A DNA stretch of 16,266 nucleotides from Lachnospiraceae bacterium (GTDB taxonomy: Bacteria; Bacillota; Clostridia; Lachnospirales; Lachnospiraceae): positions 1 through 16,266 of the forward strand of contig JAGKTQ010000042.1 of the NCBI GenBank assembly GCA_021153325.1, written 5' to 3'. This document shows positions 14,117 to 16,266 of the stretch, one piece after another. Both the position numbers and the translations under genes were made by a program. The notes under the pieces are model-generated. The model saw only the letters and a program-made list of their open reading frames with translations, was not told where the DNA came from and ran no database searches. Within the stretch, counting starts at the first letter, position 1. The number at the start of each line of letters is the position of its first letter.

Positions 14117-14860
14117 ATGAAAGTAATAGATGATAAAACAGAACAGAAAAAAATTGGAATGCTGACACCGTCCTCGAATACCACATTGGAGCCAATATGT
14201 TCCAATATGGTCTGTGGGTTGGAAAAAACGGTTACCATGCATTATGGAAGATTCAGTGTTACAAAAATTTCTTTGGAAGAAGATGCTTTGAGCCAGTTCG
14301 ATACGGCACCTATGATGGAAGCGTCCAAACTGTTGGCGGATGCAGACGTAGATGTGATCGCGTGGAATGGAACATCCGGCGGCTGGCTTGGATTCGATGT
14401 AGATAAAAGACTGTGCGAGGAAATTGAAAAAGAAACAGGAATCCCGGCAACTACCAGTATGTTGGCACAGTTGACCGCATTTAAAAAATACGGTGTGGAT
14501 AATATTCATTTAGTTACACCTTATTTAAAACCGATCAATGAACGCATCAGACAGGAATATGAAAAAAATGGAATTCATGTTATAAATGATGTGTGTTTGG
14601 AGCAGTCAGTGAATCGTTCCTTTGCTCTGGTAACACAGGAAAGAATTCAGGAAATGTTCGCAAAAGTTTGTATGAATAAGGCAGATGCAATCAGTGTGGT
14701 ATGTACGAACCTTCCGGCTATGTGGAGCGTACCGGTGATGGAAGAAAAATATGGACTGACTGTATACGATACTATTAATACTGTTGTGTGGGATGCCTTA
14801 CGAATGGTAGGAGTGGACACTTCCATTGTAAAAGGCTGGGGACGGCTGTTTGAGCAGTAG
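14117..14860 (+). CDS. AMDase/maleate isomerase-family enzyme with a single catalytic Cys
   Basis: Asp/Glu-racemase-fold enzyme, 247 residues, cytosolic. Seen: GMLTPSSNTTLEP (14-26), a hallmark of the maleate isomerase/arylmalonate decarboxylase (AMDase) family; first active-site loop VIAWNGTSGGW (80-90); second loop SVVCTNLPA with Cys196. Maleate isomerases have Cys in the first loop (C-T-S-G); here it is Gly85-Thr86-Ser87, the same G-T-S as Gly74-Thr75-Ser76 of AMDase, which also relies on one Cys in the second loop. So it is more likely a decarboxylase or one-sided protonating enzyme than a two-base racemase or isomerase. GGAAGG ten bases before the ATG. Divergent from pcp-cdaR and probably under the same control. 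Substrate unknown; database names such as 'aspartate/glutamate racemase' would be unsafe. Confidence 0.82.
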   Translation: MKVIDDKTEQKKIGMLTPSSNTTLEPICSNMVCGLEKTVTMHYGRFSVTKISLEEDALSQFDTAPMMEASKLLADADVDVIAWNGTSGGWLGFDVDKRLCEEIEKETGIPATTSMLAQLTAFKKYGVDNIHLVTPYLKPINERIRQEYEKNGIHVINDVCLEQSVNRSFALVTQERIQEMFAKVCMNKADAISVVCTNLPAMWSVPVMEEKYGLTVYDTINTVVWDALRMVGVDTSIVKGWGRLFEQ

Positions 14861-14889
14861 AAAAATGATTTATCTTGTGTTCGATGTGG

Positions 14890-14926
14890 TTGCGGACATT
14901 ATAGTTTTGTGCTATGATGTCTGCAA
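14890..14926 (+). promoter_or_regulatory. Promoter of the rpn gene lying inside a 15-pair inverted repeat
   Basis: TTGCGG (14890-14895), 17 bases, then TATGAT (14913-14918) with TGC before it gives a good extended -10 promoter. The same bases form a long hairpin: 14890-14904 pairs with 14912-14926 (15 pairs, two G-U) around TTTTGTG. It begins 29 bases after the AMDase-like stop codon, so as RNA it may also act as a weak terminator for that gene, though no proper T-run follows. AAAGCATT (14925-14932) recurs inverted at 14993-15000. Confidence 0.55.
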
Positions 14927-15042
14927 AGCATTTATATTCTATTATTCTTTGGCGTTAGCCGTCTTATTTCTATCTTGAAATCAAAGAACATCAATGCTTT
15001 CAAAAACCCCAATTCATGATTACAAAAAAGCAGAGAGGTGAT

Positions 15043-15147
15043 TTGACGAAGGATATAGAGGACCTCCTGCGGATAGGAGGAAGGATATGGAAAAGGACAC
15101 AAGCAAAAAACGTTATTTTGCAGATAATGCAAGATACGCAGACCTGA
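15043..15147 (+). CDS. Possible leader ORF overlapping the rpn start
   Basis: TTG 15043 with a strong AGAGGTGA site (15034-15041) opens a 34-codon frame (starting TKDIEDLLRIGGRIW) that ends at TGA 15145-15147, 61 bases inside rpn in another frame. An in-frame ATG exists at 15016 but lacks a ribosome site. Translating it would melt the hairpin at 15063-15080 that masks the rpn ribosome site, so it could couple or gate rpn translation, much as mok does for hok. No similarity recognised; it may not be expressed. Confidence 0.3.
   Translation: MTKDIEDLLRIGGRIWKRTQAKNVILQIMQDTQT
15063..15080 (+). promoter_or_regulatory. Hairpin masking the rpn Shine-Dalgarno
   Basis: CCTCCT (15063-15068) is exactly complementary to AGGAGG (15075-15080), the ribosome site of rpn, with a six-base loop. 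An upstream GAGGT (15035-15039) could compete for ACCTC (15062-15066) and free the site. The stem is short but GC-rich. Confidence 0.5.
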
Positions 15148-16100
15148 TCAATGGGTTTATTTTTCAGGGCAAACAGATCGTTTCGCCTGAACATCTGACA
15201 GAAAGGGATACGCAAACAGGGTTATGGATGCCATTCCCACGCAGACGCTATGGATGGAAACGACTGAAATACAGAGATTTGATCCGAAAAGCAGCATTCG
15301 GGGTAAATTTTGCGGTGGTCGGATTCGAAAATCAGGAAGAAGTCCACTATCTCATGCCCCTGCGAGCCATGGTGTATGATGCAGGAGAGTATGAAAATCA
15401 GGCAGCACAGTTTCGCAAAAAGATCCGAAGGAAAAAGGGCATAAGCCGGGCAGAGTTCTTATCTGGCTTTGGAAAGGAATGCAAACTGTATCCCTGCATT
15501 ACCCTTGTCTTATACTACGGGAATAACTGGGATGGAGGGCGGACGCTGCATAGTCTTTTAGATTTTAAGGACATTCCAGAACCCTTGCGGAGGATGGTAG
15601 GAGACTACCACATCAATCTGGTAGATATCAAGAAACTGCAAGATACTTCGGTATATAAGACAGATCTGAAACAGGTCTTTGATTTTATACGCTTTTCTGA
15701 GGACAAGGAAAAGCTTTGGGAACTGGTAGAGAACGACAGTACTTATAAGCAGATGGACGAGGACGCTTATGATGTGGCAATCAGTTTTACAAAATCAGAA
15801 AAGTTAATAGATAAACAGCAGTTTACAGAAGGAGGCAAGGTGAATATGTGTAAGGCGTTGGTAGAGATAAAGGAAGAAGGAATCCAGTTAGGGATAAAAC
15901 AAGGTATAGAGCAGGGAATAGAACAGGGAATAGAGCAAGGAATAGAACAAGGCATAGAACAAGGCATAGAACAAAAAAATAAAAGCATTGTCATTAATAT
16001 GATAAAAAGAAATATGTCTGATGAAGATATTTGTGCTGTTGCAGAGTGTGAAAAAGAATTTGTTGACAAAATGAGGAAAGAGATGAAGAAAGTCATATAG
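15087..16100 (+). CDS. Rpn family PD-(D/E)XK nuclease (RpnL-like)
   Basis: Recombination-promoting nuclease/'putative transposase' family protein, 337 residues. Known E. coli relatives are DNA nucleases that act as toxins and anti-phage factors. Seen: N-terminal nuclease domain with KYRDLIRK (Asp64), VVGFENQEEVHYLMPLRAMVY (Glu81, Gln83, Arg93, Tyr97), matching the family's E-x-Q...M-x-x-R...Y pattern; a middle KLYPCITLVLYYG strand; FIRFSEDKEKLWELVENDSTY; then GGKVNMCKAL, eight four-residue repeats (GIQL, GIKQ, six GIEQ) and a C-terminal helical segment. GGAGGAAGG precedes the ATG. Despite the family name there are no inverted repeats or duplications marking an insertion sequence. The leader holds a masking hairpin and an overlapping ORF, and an internal start probably yields a short C-terminal protein. 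Confidence 0.85.
   Translation: MEKDTSKKRYFADNARYADLINGFIFQGKQIVSPEHLTERDTQTGLWMPFPRRRYGWKRLKYRDLIRKAAFGVNFAVVGFENQEEVHYLMPLRAMVYDAGEYENQAAQFRKKIRRKKGISRAEFLSGFGKECKLYPCITLVLYYGNNWDGGRTLHSLLDFKDIPEPLRRMVGDYHINLVDIKKLQDTSVYKTDLKQVFDFIRFSEDKEKLWELVENDSTYKQMDEDAYDVAISFTKSEKLIDKQQFTEGGKVNMCKALVEIKEEGIQLGIKQGIEQGIEQGIEQGIEQGIEQGIEQKNKSIVINMIKRNMSDEDICAVAECEKEFVDKMRKEMKKVI
15840..16100 (+). CDS. Candidate intragenic antitoxin (RpnS-like) inside rpn
   Basis: In-frame internal start in the rpn gene. AAGGAGG (15829-15835) is followed after four bases by GTG 15840, and after ten bases by ATG 15846, both in the rpn frame. Either gives a protein of about 84-86 residues: MCKALVEIKEEG, the GIxQ repeats and the C-terminal helix (MSDEDICAVAECEKEFVDKM). 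In E. coli the Rpn C-terminal domains (RpnS) are made separately from internal starts, carry four-residue repeats whose number varies among strains, and block the toxic full-length RpnL. The match in position, size and repeat type is close. A possible internal promoter (TTTACA 15786-15791 with TAGATA 15808-15813) is weak. Translation from this site is predicted, not shown. Confidence 0.55.
   Translation: MNMCKALVEIKEEGIQLGIKQGIEQGIEQGIEQGIEQGIEQGIEQKNKSIVINMIKRNMSDEDICAVAECEKEFVDKMRKEMKKVI
15879..15974 (+). repeat. Tandem 12-base repeats coding GI(E/K/Q)Q units
   Basis: Eight in-frame 12-base units: GIQL, GIKQ, then six GIEQ. The six last units (15903-15974) differ only at synonymous third positions, such as GGA/GGC/GGT and CAA/CAG. 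This favours slippage or unequal exchange in steps of four residues without frameshift. They lie within the C-terminal helix shared by the long and the predicted short Rpn products. Confidence 0.95.
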
Positions 16101-16133
16101 CGTTGGGATATATTTTAGTTTTCCTTATATAAA

Positions 16134-16139
16134 TATAAT
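16134..16139 (+). promoter_or_regulatory. Possible -10 element after rpn
   Basis: TATAAT at 16134-16139, a perfect -10, but no convincing -35 lies 16-18 bases upstream. The region 16101-16266 shows no clear terminator for rpn. This could start a transcript into the gene beginning near the window edge. Confidence 0.25.
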
Positions 16140-16215
16140 GCTTGGAATGATGCGAACAAGTTAGTACCCATGCCATTCTTCAAATCCAGAAAAAGGTGTT
16201 AACGCTGTATATAAA

Positions 16216-16266
16216 ATGAATAAAATTATTCAGGAAATTCAAAAATTAGAGCTGACAAAACATCCA
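16216..16266 (+). CDS. Possible start of a further gene, cut by the window edge
   Basis: ATG 16216 opens a frame that stays open for 17 codons to the window end (MNKIIQEIQKLELTKHP). The in-frame stop upstream is TAG 16162-16164. AAAAGGTG (16191-16198) is rather far upstream for a ribosome site. Too short to recognise; codon content is not inconsistent with coding, and the frame may be incidental. Confidence 0.3.
   Translation, partial: MNKIIQEIQKLELTKHP

Noticed and set aside
13916..14509. Long minus-strand open frame opposite the AMDase-like gene
   Set aside because: The translation is Cys/Phe/His-rich with no family pattern and lies opposite a clearly conserved gene. It is an antisense shadow.
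15001..15215. Minus-strand open frames across the rpn leader and start
   Set aside because: They have no ribosome sites or recognisable pattern, and lie opposite the rpn promoter, leader and N-terminal coding region.
15879..15974. CRISPR array or microsatellite reading of the 12-base tandem repeats
   Set aside because: There are no spacers and the units are contiguous and in frame; they are coding repeats of the Rpn C-terminal helix.
14925..16100. Insertion sequence, because the Rpn family is often named 'putative transposase'
   Set aside because: I found no terminal inverted repeats or target duplications flanking the gene. The 8-base AAAGCATT/AATGCTTT pair lies only upstream.

Overview
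The window looks like chromosome from a spore-forming, low-GC Firmicute, most likely a gut Lachnospiraceae/Clostridia member. The DNA is AT-rich, ribosome binding sites are strong GGAGG types, there is an intact alpha/beta-type small acid-soluble spore protein gene, and the PD-(D/E)XK 'Rpn' protein at the right end is of a kind I associate with Lachnospiraceae. I recognise no tRNA, rRNA, CRISPR array or insertion sequence. No gene-free stretch exceeds 300 bases; the longest is about 280 (13837-14116).

Layout. (1) 216-2799: a two-gene operon of a plant-type glutamate-cysteine ligase and a glutathionylspermidine-synthase-like ATP-grasp ligase, which could make a gamma-Glu-Cys-derived thiol. (2) 2901-3910: a DJ-1/PfpI protein and a two-CBS-domain protein. 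(3) 3914-7815: a phosphate module. TTTACA repeats on an 11-base period (a Pho box) precede a Na+/Pi symporter fused to PhoU-like domains, then an OmpR/PhoB-type regulator and a PhoR-type kinase. (4) 7871-8259: a spore protein gene behind a structured leader and followed by a strong terminator. (5) 8296-11902: a promoter, a short leader with a tiny ORF and an internal terminator, then a NitT/TauT-type ABC transporter (ATPase, permease, lipoprotein) and a hydantoin-racemase-family enzyme. (6) 11900-14860: a CdaR/PucR-type regulator and a pyroglutamyl-peptidase-family enzyme on the minus strand, diverging from an arylmalonate-decarboxylase/maleate-isomerase-family enzyme on the plus strand. (7) 14890-16100: an Rpn family nuclease gene with an unusual leader, tandem GIEQ repeats and a probable gene-within-gene.

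Blocks 5 and 6 look like one uptake-plus-catabolism locus for a small acid, lactam or hydantoin-like compound. They hold a transporter, a regulator of the diacid-sensing type, a lactam/pyroglutamate hydrolase-fold enzyme and two Asp/Glu-racemase-superfamily enzymes. Each of those two enzymes keeps only one of the two catalytic cysteines, and they keep opposite ones. The substrate cannot be read from sequence.

The most striking single observation is in the rpn gene. A GGAGG site followed by in-frame GTG and ATG codons lies just upstream of the repeat-containing C-terminal region. This matches the toxin/intragenic-antitoxin arrangement (RpnL/RpnS) described in E. coli. Its upstream region adds a Shine-Dalgarno-masking hairpin and an overlapping leader ORF.
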